Shown here: positions 1 through 7,234 of the stretch, in pieces
Position numbering within the stretch: position 1 is the first letter of the stretch
Layout of the letters: every line of letters starts with the position of its first letter
Source of the DNA: an uncultured Clostridia bacterium
GTDB taxonomy: Bacteria > Bacillota > Clostridia > Christensenellales > UBA1242
Direction of reading: 5' to 3'
Assembly (NCBI GenBank): GCA_947631485.1
Contig: CANRLJ010000041.1
Span: 1 to 7,384, forward strand
Length of the DNA: 7,384 nt
Notes under the pieces: generated by a model
Told to the model about the DNA's origin: nothing
The model's database searches: none
What the model saw: the letters and a program-made list of their open reading frames with translations, nothing else
Translations under genes and position numbers: made by a program

Positions 1-1589
1 TGAAGCAAAATTTCCGTTCTTGTGTCGACTGAACTTGTCGCTTCGTCCAAAATCATCATTGGACGATCCTCCAACATCGTTCTGGCAATGGTGAGAAGTT
101 GCTTTTGTCCTGAGGACAAGTTTATGCTGTCGCTTATCAGCGTGTCATAGCCCTTTGGCAGCGTTTGAATAAAGTGGTCAACGCCAACTTTTTTGCAGGC
201 GTCCACTATTTGCTGGTCGGTGACATTTGCGTTGTTGTAACGCAAATTTTCCTTTATCGTCCCCTCAAACAGCCAGGTGTCTTGCAAAACCATGCCAAAC
301 AAGCGGTGCACATTTTCACGCGTCAGCGAGGTGGTTGGAATTCCATCAATCAAAATCTGCCCATCATTGACCTCATAAAACCTCATAAGCAAGTTTACAA
401 GTGTGGTTTTGCCTGCACCCGTTGGTCCAACAATGGCAACCTTTTGCCCAGCATTGATTTTTGCTGAAAAATCTTTGATTATCGTCTTGTCTTTGTTGTA
501 GCCAAACACAACATTTTTAAATTCAACATCGCCTTTGACGTCCTGCAAGACAAGTTGTTTGTCGCTTTCATCTGCAAGTTCTCTTCCATCCAAAAACTCA
601 AACACTCTGTCACTTGCTGCCGCAGTTGATTGCAGTCTTGAAAGTGCCTGTGCAATTTGAGACAGAGGATTTGAAAACAGTCTGACATAAATCATAAATG
701 CGGTGATTGTTCCAATGAAGCCAATGCCTTTTTCTGCCGCCAAAACTCCGCCCACAATGCAAACTGCAACATACCCAAAGTTTCCAACAAAGCCCATCAC
801 TGGTTGCATAACGCCACCGATGAACTGTGCCTTCCAGCCGCTTGTGTAAAGTTTTTTGTTTATCTTTGAAAACTCTTTGTTCATCTTGGTTTTTGCGTTG
901 AACAACTGAACGACATTATGCCCAGAATAATTTTCTTCAACATGGGCGTTTAGGTCGCCAAGATTTCGTTGATTTTGGCTGAAATATTTTTGTGCCCTTG
1001 TCAGGAATATCAAAGAAAATGAAAATCCCAAAATTGTTGCCCCAATAACAGTCAGTGCCATAATCCACTGTGTGACAAACATCATAATCAACACGCCGAC
1101 AAACAAGATTGCACTTGAAAACAGTGTGCCAACGGACTCATTTAGGCTTTGACCGATGGTGTCAACATCGTTTGTGACGCGGCTTAGGATGTCGCCATAC
1201 ATGTGGCTGTCAAAATAGCCAAGTGGCAAGCGGTTTATTTTTTGAGAGATGTCTCCTCTGAATTTTTTGACAACTTTTTGTGTGCTGGTCGCCATTATGA
1301 ATTGTTGGAAATATCCAAGAATCGCCCCAGCCAAATATATGATAAGCAAAAATAGAGCAATCTCAGTGAAAGCAGCAATGTCGATGCCGTGACCAAGAGG
1401 TGGCAAGCCTTGTGCAATCATTGTTGTCAAATCCTGAATTTTGTTTGGCCCAATTATTTGAAAGACAACTGACACAATGCCAAAAAGTATGGCAAGGGCA
1501 TACCATCCCCACTGAAATTTGCAATATTTAATAAGTTTTTTCATAGGTTGGGTGAACGCACCCTTCTGCCTCTTGTTTCTTCTTTTCAT
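1..1589 (-). CDS. ABC exporter half-transporter, second subunit of a heterodimer (partial, 3' end outside window)
   Basis: This is a membrane ABC exporter subunit (six-helix transmembrane domain fused to an ATPase domain) that would pair with the product of the gene just upstream to expel drugs, lipids or peptides. The frame is open from an ATG at 1589 to the window edge, giving 529 codons. A basic N-terminus (KRRNKRQK) precedes the first membrane helix at about residues 29-47. The transmembrane domain carries the family motif SRVTNDVDTIGQ. The ATPase domain shows Walker A GPTGAGKT (388-395), Q-loop VLQDTW, signature LSSGQ (491-495, codons 119-105), Walker B MMILDE (511-516) with the catalytic Glu intact, and D-loop SSVD. 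The switch His and last 70-80 residues lie beyond position 1. The second Gly of the signature is Ser, as in the degenerate site of heterodimeric exporters. ATG 1589 is preferred over Met16 because an AGGAGG lies 9 bases upstream. Substrate is unknown. Confidence 0.95.
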   Translation of the reverse strand, partial: MKRRNKRQKGAFTQPMKKLIKYCKFQWGWYALAILFGIVSVVFQIIGPNKIQDLTTMIAQGLPPLGHGIDIAAFTEIALFLLIIYLAGAILGYFQQFIMATSTQKVVKKFRGDISQKINRLPLGYFDSHMYGDILSRVTNDVDTIGQSLNESVGTLFSSAILFVGVLIMMFVTQWIMALTVIGATILGFSFSLIFLTRAQKYFSQNQRNLGDLNAHVEENYSGHNVVQLFNAKTKMNKEFSKINKKLYTSGWKAQFIGGVMQPVMGFVGNFGYVAVCIVGGVLAAEKGIGFIGTITAFMIYVRLFSNPLSQIAQALSRLQSTAAASDRVFEFLDGRELADESDKQLVLQDVKGDVEFKNVVFGYNKDKTIIKDFSAKINAGQKVAIVGPTGAGKTTLVNLLMRFYEVNDGQILIDGIPTTSLTRENVHRLFGMVLQDTWLFEGTIKENLRYNNANVTDQQIVDACKKVGVDHFIQTLPKGYDTLISDSINLSSGQKQLLTIARTMLEDRPMMILDEATSSVDTRTEILL

Positions 1590-1590
1590 C

Positions 1591-3351
1591 TTACAGTTCC
1601 TCCTGCGAAAGTTGTGAAAGAGCAATTTCTTTATACACTGGGCAGTTTTTTAAAAGTTCCTCATGTGTGCCTATCCCAACCATCTCGCCACTTTCCAAAA
1701 CGATGATTTTGTCTGCATCCTTAATTGTGCCAATTCTCTGTGCAACAATAAATTTGGTTGCCTTTGTGGTGTGTTTTTTAAGTGCGGCACGCAATTTTTT
1801 GTCCGTCTTATAGTCCAGTGCCGAAAAACTGTCATCAAAGATGAATATCTGTGGCTCTCTGGCAATTGCACGAGCGATTGAAAGCCTCTGCTTTTGGCCG
1901 CCGGAGACATTTGTTCCGCCTTGTGCAATCTCACTCTTCAAGCCGCCCATACGCGTGACAAAATTTGACGCCTGCGCAACTGAGATGGCTTTTTTGATGC
2001 CCTCCTCCTTTGCGTTGTTGTCGCCAAAGTTTATATTACTTTCAACTGTGCCTTTGAAAAGCACTCCGCGCTGTGGAACATAACCTATCTTTTGATTGAG
2101 CCTTGTCAGGTCATATTCCTTCACATTGACCCCCTCAATTAAGACATCGCCCTCTGTTGCGTCGTACAGACGAGGTATCAGATTTATCAGTGTGCTTTTG
2201 CCGCTTCCGGTTGAGCCAATAAAGGCAATCGTTTCGCCCTCATTTGCCTGAAAAGATATATTTTTTAAGACATATTCGTCTGCACCAGGATATTTAAATG
2301 ACACATTTTTAAAACTTACAACAGGCACTTTTTCTCTTTCTTCTGCGCCCTCAAACAAACCGGACTGAATTGTGTTTTTGCTGTCCAGAACTTCATTTAT
2401 ACGCTTTGCCGAAACAAGCACTCTTGGCAACATGATGAAAATCATAATCAGCAAGATGAACGCCATGACAATCTGCATGGAGTATGACATAAAAACAATC
2501 ATATAGTCAAACATTTCGCCGTCTTTGACGATGTATGCTCCAATCCAAAAGATGGAAAGGCTGAGGCCACTCATCAAGAGGTTCATGCAAGGGCTCATTA
2601 TGCCCATCACGCGGTTTGCAAACAGGTTGTTTCTTGTCAGTTCGTCATTTGACTTTTCAAACTTTGCATTTTGATAGTCCTCTGCATTTGCCGCACGGAT
2701 AACGCGAAGCCCAGTCAGATTTTCTCTTGTCACCCTGTTTAAATTGTCGGTCAATGTTTGAACTCTTCTGAATTTTGGTATGGCAAAGATGACAACTATT
2801 GAGATGACAATGATGAGGCAGACGATAACCATGCCTGTTGCCAACGACCACTGCCAACTGACATCCAAAATCTTGGTCAGAGACCAGATTGCCATCACGG
2901 GCGCTTTTAAAAGTGCTTGGATTCCCATTGCCAGAAAGAATTGCACTTGCATTACATCGTTTGTTGTCCTTGTGATGAGGCTTGCTGTGGAAAATTGATT
3001 TATTTCTGACAAAGAAAAATTTTGAATTTTGTTGTATATCTTCGACCTTAGGTTGTATGAAAATCTTGCCGCAATGTTTGCAGTGAAAAAGCCAACTATA
3101 ATTGCGCTTGCCAAACTTCCCAAGGCGCAGGCAATCATATAGCCGCCGTTTTCTAAGATGACAGGCACTCTGACTTTCCAATCGGAAAAGCCCAAAAGCA
3201 GCCCCTCTTGTGGTCTGCGAAGTTCGCTGGTGATTGCAGTGGTGTATTCAGGAATTTTCAGGTCAAGCCAAACCTGCAAAACAACAAGTCCGGCAACGAT
3301 GAAAATGAAAAGTAAATCTATCAGTTTTAAGTTTTTAAACAATTTAAACAT
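1591..3351 (-). CDS. ABC exporter half-transporter, first subunit of a heterodimer, with degenerate ATPase site
   Basis: This 586-residue protein has the normal length and layout of an ABC exporter half: transmembrane helices over about residues 10-310, then an ATPase domain. Visible motifs are TNDVMQVQ (130-137), A-loop Tyr354, Walker A GSTGSGKST (379-387), Q-loop Gln427, signature VSGGQ (482-486), Walker B IFIFDD (502-507) and D-loop SALD (510-513). The catalytic base after Walker B is Asp507 rather than Glu, and the switch histidine is Gln538 (AQRI). Both changes are known in the degenerate half of LmrCD, BmrCD and TM287/288-type exporters. Its canonical VSGGQ would complete the active site of the partner encoded one base downstream. 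A loop of some 30 mostly polar residues follows the first helix. The gene begins after its own promoter and an AAAGGGG ribosome site. Multidrug-type export is a family inference; the substrate cannot be read from the sequence. Confidence 0.95.
   Translation of the reverse strand: MFKLFKNLKLIDLLFIFIVAGLVVLQVWLDLKIPEYTTAITSELRRPQEGLLLGFSDWKVRVPVILENGGYMIACALGSLASAIIVGFFTANIAARFSYNLRSKIYNKIQNFSLSEINQFSTASLITRTTNDVMQVQFFLAMGIQALLKAPVMAIWSLTKILDVSWQWSLATGMVIVCLIIVISIVVIFAIPKFRRVQTLTDNLNRVTRENLTGLRVIRAANAEDYQNAKFEKSNDELTRNNLFANRVMGIMSPCMNLLMSGLSLSIFWIGAYIVKDGEMFDYMIVFMSYSMQIVMAFILLIMIFIMLPRVLVSAKRINEVLDSKNTIQSGLFEGAEEREKVPVVSFKNVSFKYPGADEYVLKNISFQANEGETIAFIGSTGSGKSTLINLIPRLYDATEGDVLIEGVNVKEYDLTRLNQKIGYVPQRGVLFKGTVESNINFGDNNAKEEGIKKAISVAQASNFVTRMGGLKSEIAQGGTNVSGGQKQRLSIARAIAREPQIFIFDDSFSALDYKTDKKLRAALKKHTTKATKFIVAQRIGTIKDADKIIVLESGEMVGIGTHEELLKNCPVYKEIALSQLSQEEL
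1597..1604 (-). promoter_or_regulatory. Ribosome binding site of the second ABC subunit
   Basis: AGGAGGAA on the minus strand lies inside the last codons of the upstream ABC gene (it encodes part of its ending QEEL), with the AGGAGG core 9 bases before the ATG at 1589. The upstream stop codon and this ATG are separated by one base (TAAGATG). This decides the start and implies translational coupling of the two subunits. Confidence 0.9.
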
Positions 3352-3358
3352 GTGTTTG

Positions 3359-3365
3359 CCCCTTT
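3359..3365 (-). promoter_or_regulatory. Ribosome binding site of the first ABC subunit
   Basis: AAAGGGG on the minus strand ends 7 bases before the ATG at 3351 and supports that start. A possible 6-base stem (TGTTTG at 3377-3372 with CAAACA at 3358-3353) would place this site in a 13-base loop; the stem is AT-rich and weak. Confidence 0.75.
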
Positions 3366-3399
3366 AAAAATCAAACAAAAGACAAGCCTTTTGCTTGTC
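3366..3399 (-). terminator. Terminator-like hairpin in the leader of the ABC operon
   Basis: On the minus strand, GACAAGC and GCTTGTC form a perfect 7-base-pair stem (3399-3393 with 3387-3381) around a five-base AAAAG loop. A T-rich tail at 3380-3366 (TTTTGTTTGATTTTT) follows. This is the form of an intrinsic terminator for transcription coming from the TIR-like gene, whose stop is at 3457. It lies about 10 bases downstream of the -10 box of the exporter promoter, so it would also form the very 5' end of the exporter mRNA. It may therefore act as a terminator for readthrough and as a 5' stabilising hairpin. The stem is short with only moderate GC content. Confidence 0.55.
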
Positions 3400-3408
3400 G
3401 TCTGTGTG

Positions 3409-3438
3409 ATTATAACAATTTATATGTTGACATGTCAA
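3409..3438 (-). promoter_or_regulatory. Sigma-A/sigma-70 type promoter of the ABC exporter operon
   Basis: On the minus strand a perfect -35 box TTGACA (3438-3433) and a perfect -10 box TATAAT (3414-3409) are separated by 18 bases. Predicted transcription start is near 3402, giving a leader of roughly 50 bases before the ATG at 3351. The promoter begins only 18 bases after the stop of the upstream gene. It points to independent transcription of the two exporter genes. Confidence 0.8.
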
Positions 3439-3440
3439 CA
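3425..3440. promoter_or_regulatory. Perfect 16-base palindrome over the -35 box, candidate operator
   Basis: TGTTGACATGTCAACA is a perfect inverted repeat of two 8-base arms with no spacer, and it contains the whole -35 box of the exporter promoter. A dimeric repressor bound here would block RNA polymerase. Drug exporters of this type are often controlled by MarR, TetR or PadR family repressors, but no regulator gene is visible in the window, so the binding protein is unknown. Part of the symmetry comes from TTGACA itself, which lowers certainty. Confidence 0.55.
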
Positions 3441-3456
3441 AATTTGTATGGTTTTG

Positions 3457-6400
3457 CTAATTTTCCCATTTCAATTTTGGCATTGTTTCAGATTTGTCTG
3501 CTGGAACAACCCAAACTTTAGAACTGAAATTAAATTCCTTCAAATACACATTTGTCTTTGTGCAAGTGCCAAGCAGAGAGTTGTATAAGCCCGACTGACC
3601 AATTATATCTATGTTTGAAAAACAATTTCTGACACTTCCGCTGCAATATCCAAACAGCCCACCCACATTGCTTCCGTGGTCTGCCGTGATTGTCACCAAG
3701 GAATAACTGTATGACACAGCCCCTTTCCCCTGTCCGTAAGCGTTCAGATATCTGCCATAAAGACCGCCCAAGTTTGCCACTTCGTTGCTGGACAGCCCAG
3801 TTGCAACAATCTGTCCTGTGGTGTAATTGTTTGAACTGTTTGCGTGTCCATCGCCAACCAGCCCTCCGATGTCCGCACCTTTTGCTGTGCCCACGGCAGA
3901 GATATTCACAACAATGGCATTTTCTGAAATGGAGGAACTTGTTTCCATCAAACTGCCAATCAACCCTCCAACTTTCAGTTCTGCACCATCAGATGTGATT
4001 GAGATTGCACCCGAGGTGCTGTTTTTTGAAATTTGTGACTTGCCACCTTTGACCTCTCCGATGTAGCCGCCAAAAGTCATCTGGCAGTTTGTTGCTGTTA
4101 TGCTTATGGTCAAATTGCTTTTGCAAGAAATGACTTCCCCTGCAACATTTCTTCCCACAAGCCCGCCGACAACACTGTCAATGTTTGTTGTCGCCGTCAA
4201 AGTTCCGCTGACAACACAGTTTTCCAACCTTCCGCTGTTCACCTTTGCAAAAGCGCCAAACAAGCCTTGGTTGTTCAGAGTTTGGTCTATGGTCATTTGC
4301 AGATTTTTAACTTTGCCGCTGTTTTGGCTGAAAAATCCGCCATCCGTCAGTTTGATGTTGTATATTCTGTGATTTTTCCCGTCAAGAGTGCCATAGAATT
4401 TCACTCCTTTCCAGTTTTTTCCACCCATATTTATGTCTTCCGACAATTCCAAATGCCCGTATTTTGCATTTGCAAGATAGGTTTTAAGTTCGCCCGTGTT
4501 TGCAACTGAAATTTTTATTGGGGCAAAATAGAAGCCCACTGCAAATAAAATCACATTTATGATGCCCAGCACAAAGATTGAGATGTTTGCAAGCTTCCAG
4601 TGTCTGTCCAACTTCTTTCTTTTTATGAAGAAGAAAATCAGATTGCCCACAACAATAACCGATGTGCAAATCAGTGAAATTATCATAAACTCTTGATTGA
4701 AACTTTTATACACTTGTTTTGGAACAAAGATTGCAAAAATCAAGAGCAGCGTCAGAAACGCAATAGGAAAGAGTTCCACAAAAACAAACAAATATCTCTT
4801 CAAAAATTTGTCATTTCTTATTCTTTTCAGTTGTTTTTGATGCTTAATCTCTTGCTTTTCTTTTTCGGCATAGATGTTTTTCAGCCCCTCATTGCGGTTT
4901 GAAAATTCCGTCAGTTTTATGGATGTTTCAAAGGTCAAATCCAACAAATCCAATCTTTTGTAAATTTGAGAGGACAGGTTTGAAAATTGTTCAAAATTTT
5001 CACATGAGTCGAGTTTTTGCAAGCAATCTTGCAAAGGTTTCAACTGCACCCGATAATAATCCGCCTTGCTTTTTGCCTCCACGCCAAGTTCGGCATCCAC
5101 TTCAAGCAAGATTTTTCCGTTGCGCGACAAAAAGTCGCCCAATTTTTCTTTTAGTTGCAACAAATCCAAGGTGTCTGGCACAAACTTTGCCTTCTCGCCT
5201 TTGTATAGGCTGTTTTTGCTTAGCACTTCGGCAAACTTTTCTCTTTGCTGTTCGGTTGCAACACTTATCAGCGTTTCCCACTCTGGAATCTCCGAAAATT
5301 TTACAGGCGATGTGACAACCTCGCTGTCAGTCATGCAGTGCGCCTTTGCCTTTATCAGCGTCCAATAATATTGTGCATTGTTTTTGTCTTTTGAAAGAGC
5401 GATTGAAATGTATTTTTCCGCTTGCTTAAAAAAGCCCATCTCCTGAAAGGAAGTTGCAACTTGATTTAGGCAAAAGCACAGTTTTCCATCATCTGTGATG
5501 TAGGAAAGATAGAAGTCAATCTGCTTTTCTGCTTCTGCCAGGTTTTTAAATGCAAGTGGCAAGACCAAATTTACAACTTGCATGACAAAGTTTGCTCTTG
5601 AAGTTTCGTTTAGATATTTGAAGATGTTTTCAATCTCTTCACGATTTCTGTATGTAAGTTTGTTTTCGTCCGTGTTGAAATGCTCCAAAAACTTGGTCAT
5701 GTTGCTCTGCTCGTGACCTTGGTCAAGTTCCAAAATCTTGTCATAATATTTTTGGTCGTCGCTCTTTTGAGCAAGCATATAATAGAAATTGATGAATCTG
5801 TCAACATCCTGAGGATTGAAGCATTTTTGCACGAGGTCAATGAGTTTTTCGTCCAAAGTCTCCACTGCCAAATTTTCCGCACACTCAACAAAGTGTTCTC
5901 TATTTGGCGTGTTGAAGCCTGCCAAATACAGAAGATATGTCTGATAATATTCAAGAGAGTCAAGTTTGATTATCAAATTTTCAACACTGTCAACAAAATA
6001 TTCCGCAAAATCCTTTGATGCATACTTCAATATAACATCAATCTTTTCTCTTTCTCGGAAGTTTGCTATGTTGGCAAAAAAATCCTCCTCCGTCCTAATT
6101 CCCTTGGAAGCAAGAAGGTCTGCAAACAGAACTCTGGCATTGTTTGGGTCTTTTTCAAGTTCTTGCGAAACAAGTTGTCTGGCAGAAACGAAGTCGCCAT
6201 TTTTCAGAAGAAGATATATCCACTGCACCTTGTTTTCGTCACTCAATGACACATTTTCAACTTTATAGTGCCCCAGATCCGCTGGGTCGATGCTTTCAAC
6301 GCCAACATATTCCTTTTTGCGTGGCTGTTCGTTTTTAAGTGTTATAGTGTCAATCTTTGCAACTTCCTTCTTTGACTTTTCAACCTCGCTGTCAACAAGT

Positions 6401-7224
6401 GCAGCAAGGTCGTCAAGGCTTGTTGTGGATGAAATGACATTTTTGTATGACATCAGTTCTTTTGGCAGATTTATTTTTTGAACTTTTGCCTCATCCAAAA
6501 CAATTATAAAGCCACTTTTCGTCTTTTTCTTCTGATTTGTAAAATAAAAATATCTGTCAAAAAGGTTTTTGTAATCCGTTATGTTGTCAAGATTGTCAAC
6601 ATAAAGCAAAAACACCTTGCAGGTTTCAAGCGCTCGGAAGGTCCAGGCCTCTCTTTCGTTTTTGTCCGGCAAAAAATACACAGAATATTTTTCCCGCAAT
6701 TTTTGATTGATGCCTTCAACTATTGGATTTGGGCTGTTTTTGTCATAGCCTGCGGCACAAAAGACGATGTCAGAATCAACCTTATGCTCGTCATATTGCT
6801 TTTTATAGCGCTCGATTCTTTTGCCTTGCTCTAAATATGTTTTGATTGTCTCCTCTGGCGCAAGTTCAACCGCCTTTTTGAAATCTTCGTCTTGCAATAT
6901 GTTTGGTATGGTCTCAAAAAACCTTGGCTTTCTTGTTGACCACTTTTTGTTTGAATACAATATTATCTTGTTTTTTGCAAGTGCCTTTCCAAAGTATCCT
7001 TCAAAGGACATAGGAAAAAGAGAAAGAACTTTGTCAAACTCATCCACCGCGTCCTCAAAACGCAGCGCGCGTGCAATTTCGTTTGCACCAATGACCAAAA
7101 CCTCTTCCTCTTTTGAGGCGTGTTCATCAACATACAAAGTTCCGCAGAACTCGCATTTAACCATGTTCTGTCCAACAACCTTGTATGACTTTCCTCCACA
7201 ATTTTTACAAACACGCTCTCTCAT
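3457..7224 (-). CDS. Zinc ribbon / TIR-like / TPR-like membrane protein with extracellular GLUG-repeat domain
   Basis: The protein has 1255 residues. Domains in order: zinc ribbon with C6-x2-C9 and C24-x2-C27; a TPR-like helical pair (about 44-85); a family segment around ILQDEDFKKAVE; a TIR-like domain (about 149-285, beginning SDIVFCAAGY); long TPR-like helices (about 325-670); a charged coiled-coil stretch (about 720-808); membrane helices at about 811-834, 846-867 and 878-901; then an ectodomain (905-1255) opening with a DGKNHRI motif and continuing as GGLVG/GGLIG/GGLFG repeats. Basic residues before helix 1 and between helices 2 and 3 predict N-terminus inside, C-terminus outside. The first half resembles clostridial zinc ribbon/TIR proteins (from memory, no search run). 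The expected NADase Glu appears to be Leu221, so the domain may be a scaffold or sensor. No signal peptide or LPXTG anchor is seen. The ATG at 7224 follows AAGGAA and lies 8 bases after the upstream stop. Function is unknown; transmembrane sensing or surface attachment is inference. Confidence 0.92.
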   Translation of the reverse strand: MRERVCKNCGGKSYKVVGQNMVKCEFCGTLYVDEHASKEEEVLVIGANEIARALRFEDAVDEFDKVLSLFPMSFEGYFGKALAKNKIILYSNKKWSTRKPRFFETIPNILQDEDFKKAVELAPEETIKTYLEQGKRIERYKKQYDEHKVDSDIVFCAAGYDKNSPNPIVEGINQKLREKYSVYFLPDKNEREAWTFRALETCKVFLLYVDNLDNITDYKNLFDRYFYFTNQKKKTKSGFIIVLDEAKVQKINLPKELMSYKNVISSTTSLDDLAALVDSEVEKSKKEVAKIDTITLKNEQPRKKEYVGVESIDPADLGHYKVENVSLSDENKVQWIYLLLKNGDFVSARQLVSQELEKDPNNARVLFADLLASKGIRTEEDFFANIANFREREKIDVILKYASKDFAEYFVDSVENLIIKLDSLEYYQTYLLYLAGFNTPNREHFVECAENLAVETLDEKLIDLVQKCFNPQDVDRFINFYYMLAQKSDDQKYYDKILELDQGHEQSNMTKFLEHFNTDENKLTYRNREEIENIFKYLNETSRANFVMQVVNLVLPLAFKNLAEAEKQIDFYLSYITDDGKLCFCLNQVATSFQEMGFFKQAEKYISIALSKDKNNAQYYWTLIKAKAHCMTDSEVVTSPVKFSEIPEWETLISVATEQQREKFAEVLSKNSLYKGEKAKFVPDTLDLLQLKEKLGDFLSRNGKILLEVDAELGVEAKSKADYYRVQLKPLQDCLQKLDSCENFEQFSNLSSQIYKRLDLLDLTFETSIKLTEFSNRNEGLKNIYAEKEKQEIKHQKQLKRIRNDKFLKRYLFVFVELFPIAFLTLLLIFAIFVPKQVYKSFNQEFMIISLICTSVIVVGNLIFFFIKRKKLDRHWKLANISIFVLGIINVILFAVGFYFAPIKISVANTGELKTYLANAKYGHLELSEDINMGGKNWKGVKFYGTLDGKNHRIYNIKLTDGGFFSQNSGKVKNLQMTIDQTLNNQGLFGAFAKVNSGRLENCVVSGTLTATTNIDSVVGGLVGRNVAGEVISCKSNLTISITATNCQMTFGGYIGEVKGGKSQISKNSTSGAISITSDGAELKVGGLIGSLMETSSSISENAIVVNISAVGTAKGADIGGLVGDGHANSSNNYTTGQIVATGLSSNEVANLGGLYGRYLNAYGQGKGAVSYSYSLVTITADHGSNVGGLFGYCSGSVRNCFSNIDIIGQSGLYNSLLGTCTKTNVYLKEFNFSSKVWVVPADKSETMPKLKWEN
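3565..4341 (-). repeat. GLUG-type protein repeats (beta-solenoid ectodomain)
   Basis: Within the large membrane protein, about eight imperfect repeats of 22-35 residues cover residues 962-1220. Each has a glycine-rich core: GGFFSQNSG, QGLFGAFAK, VGGLVGRN, FGGYIGEV, VGGLIGSL, IGGLVGDG, LGGLYGRY, VGGLFGYC. A strand with a Ser/Asn/Thr-rich turn usually follows. This is the pattern of the GLUG motif found in IgA-peptidase-like and other bacterial surface proteins, expected to stack as a beta-helix. The repeats are diverged at DNA level, so this is an old protein repeat rather than a recent tandem duplication. Confidence 0.85.
4522..4794 (-). other. Three-helix membrane segment of the TIR-like/GLUG protein
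   Basis: Codons 811-901 encode three hydrophobic stretches: one starting YLFVFVELFPIAFLTLLL, one starting FMIISLICTSVIVVG and one starting ISIFVLGIINVILFAVG. The flanks KRIRNDKFLKR and KRKKLDRHWK are strongly basic, while the loop between helices 1 and 2 is short. By the positive-inside rule the TIR-like half stays in the cytoplasm and the GLUG half is outside. Confidence 0.85.
6370..6780 (-). other. TIR-like domain region of the large membrane protein
   Basis: Codons 149-285 encode an alternating strand/helix pattern that fits a TIR fold: strand SDIVFCAAG, helix IVEGINQKLREK, strand YSVYFLP, helix WTFRALETC, strand KVFLLYVD, helix DYKNLFDRYFYF, strand SGFIIVLD, then INLPKELMSYKNVIS. In clostridial TIR relatives the fourth helix reads roughly VKNEWSRYL with the catalytic Glu. 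Here the matching stretch is YKNLFDRYF, putting Leu221 (codon 6564-6562) at that place. The alignment is by eye and from memory. Confidence 0.65.
7144..7209 (-). other. N-terminal zinc ribbon of the large membrane protein
   Basis: Codons 6-27 carry two CxxC knuckles, CKNCGG and CEFCGT, with 14 residues between the pairs. This is a typical treble-cleft or rubredoxin-like zinc ribbon and is also the usual N-terminus of the clostridial zinc ribbon/TIR protein family. All four metal ligands are present. Confidence 0.9.
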
Positions 7225-7228
7225 ATTT

Positions 7229-7234
7229 TTCCTT
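7229..7234 (-). promoter_or_regulatory. Ribosome binding site of the TIR-like/GLUG gene
   Basis: AAGGAA on the minus strand overlaps the TAA stop of the upstream AAA+ gene and ends 4 bases before the ATG at 7224. The overlap of stop and ribosome site suggests coupled translation in one operon. Confidence 0.65.

Noticed and set aside
165..467. Plus-strand open frame of 100 codons at the left edge
   Set aside because: It lies antisense to the ATPase domain of the second ABC subunit, whose Walker A, signature and Walker B motifs are all in the minus-strand frame. Its own product has no recognisable family pattern.
2657..3181. Minus-strand open frame of 174 codons inside the first ABC gene
   Set aside because: It is an alternate frame of the transmembrane domain, with Cys/His/Ser-rich unstructured composition and no ribosome site that I could see. 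The overlapping ABC frame is clearly real.
3352..3588. Plus-strand open frame of 78 codons across the intergenic region
   Set aside because: It starts at the last bases before the ABC gene and runs over the promoter, palindrome and end of the TIR-like gene. The product is hydrophobic and low in pattern, with no supporting ribosome site; the region is better explained by minus-strand regulatory signals.
3457..4512. Sortase anchoring of the GLUG ectodomain
   Set aside because: No LPxTG-like motif, hydrophobic tail or basic end is present. The protein ends KLKWEN and is held by the upstream three-helix segment.
4899..5315. Plus-strand open frame of 138 codons
   Set aside because: Antisense to the coiled-coil and helical part of the large membrane protein; the product is rich in Pro, Cys and Phe without any domain pattern.
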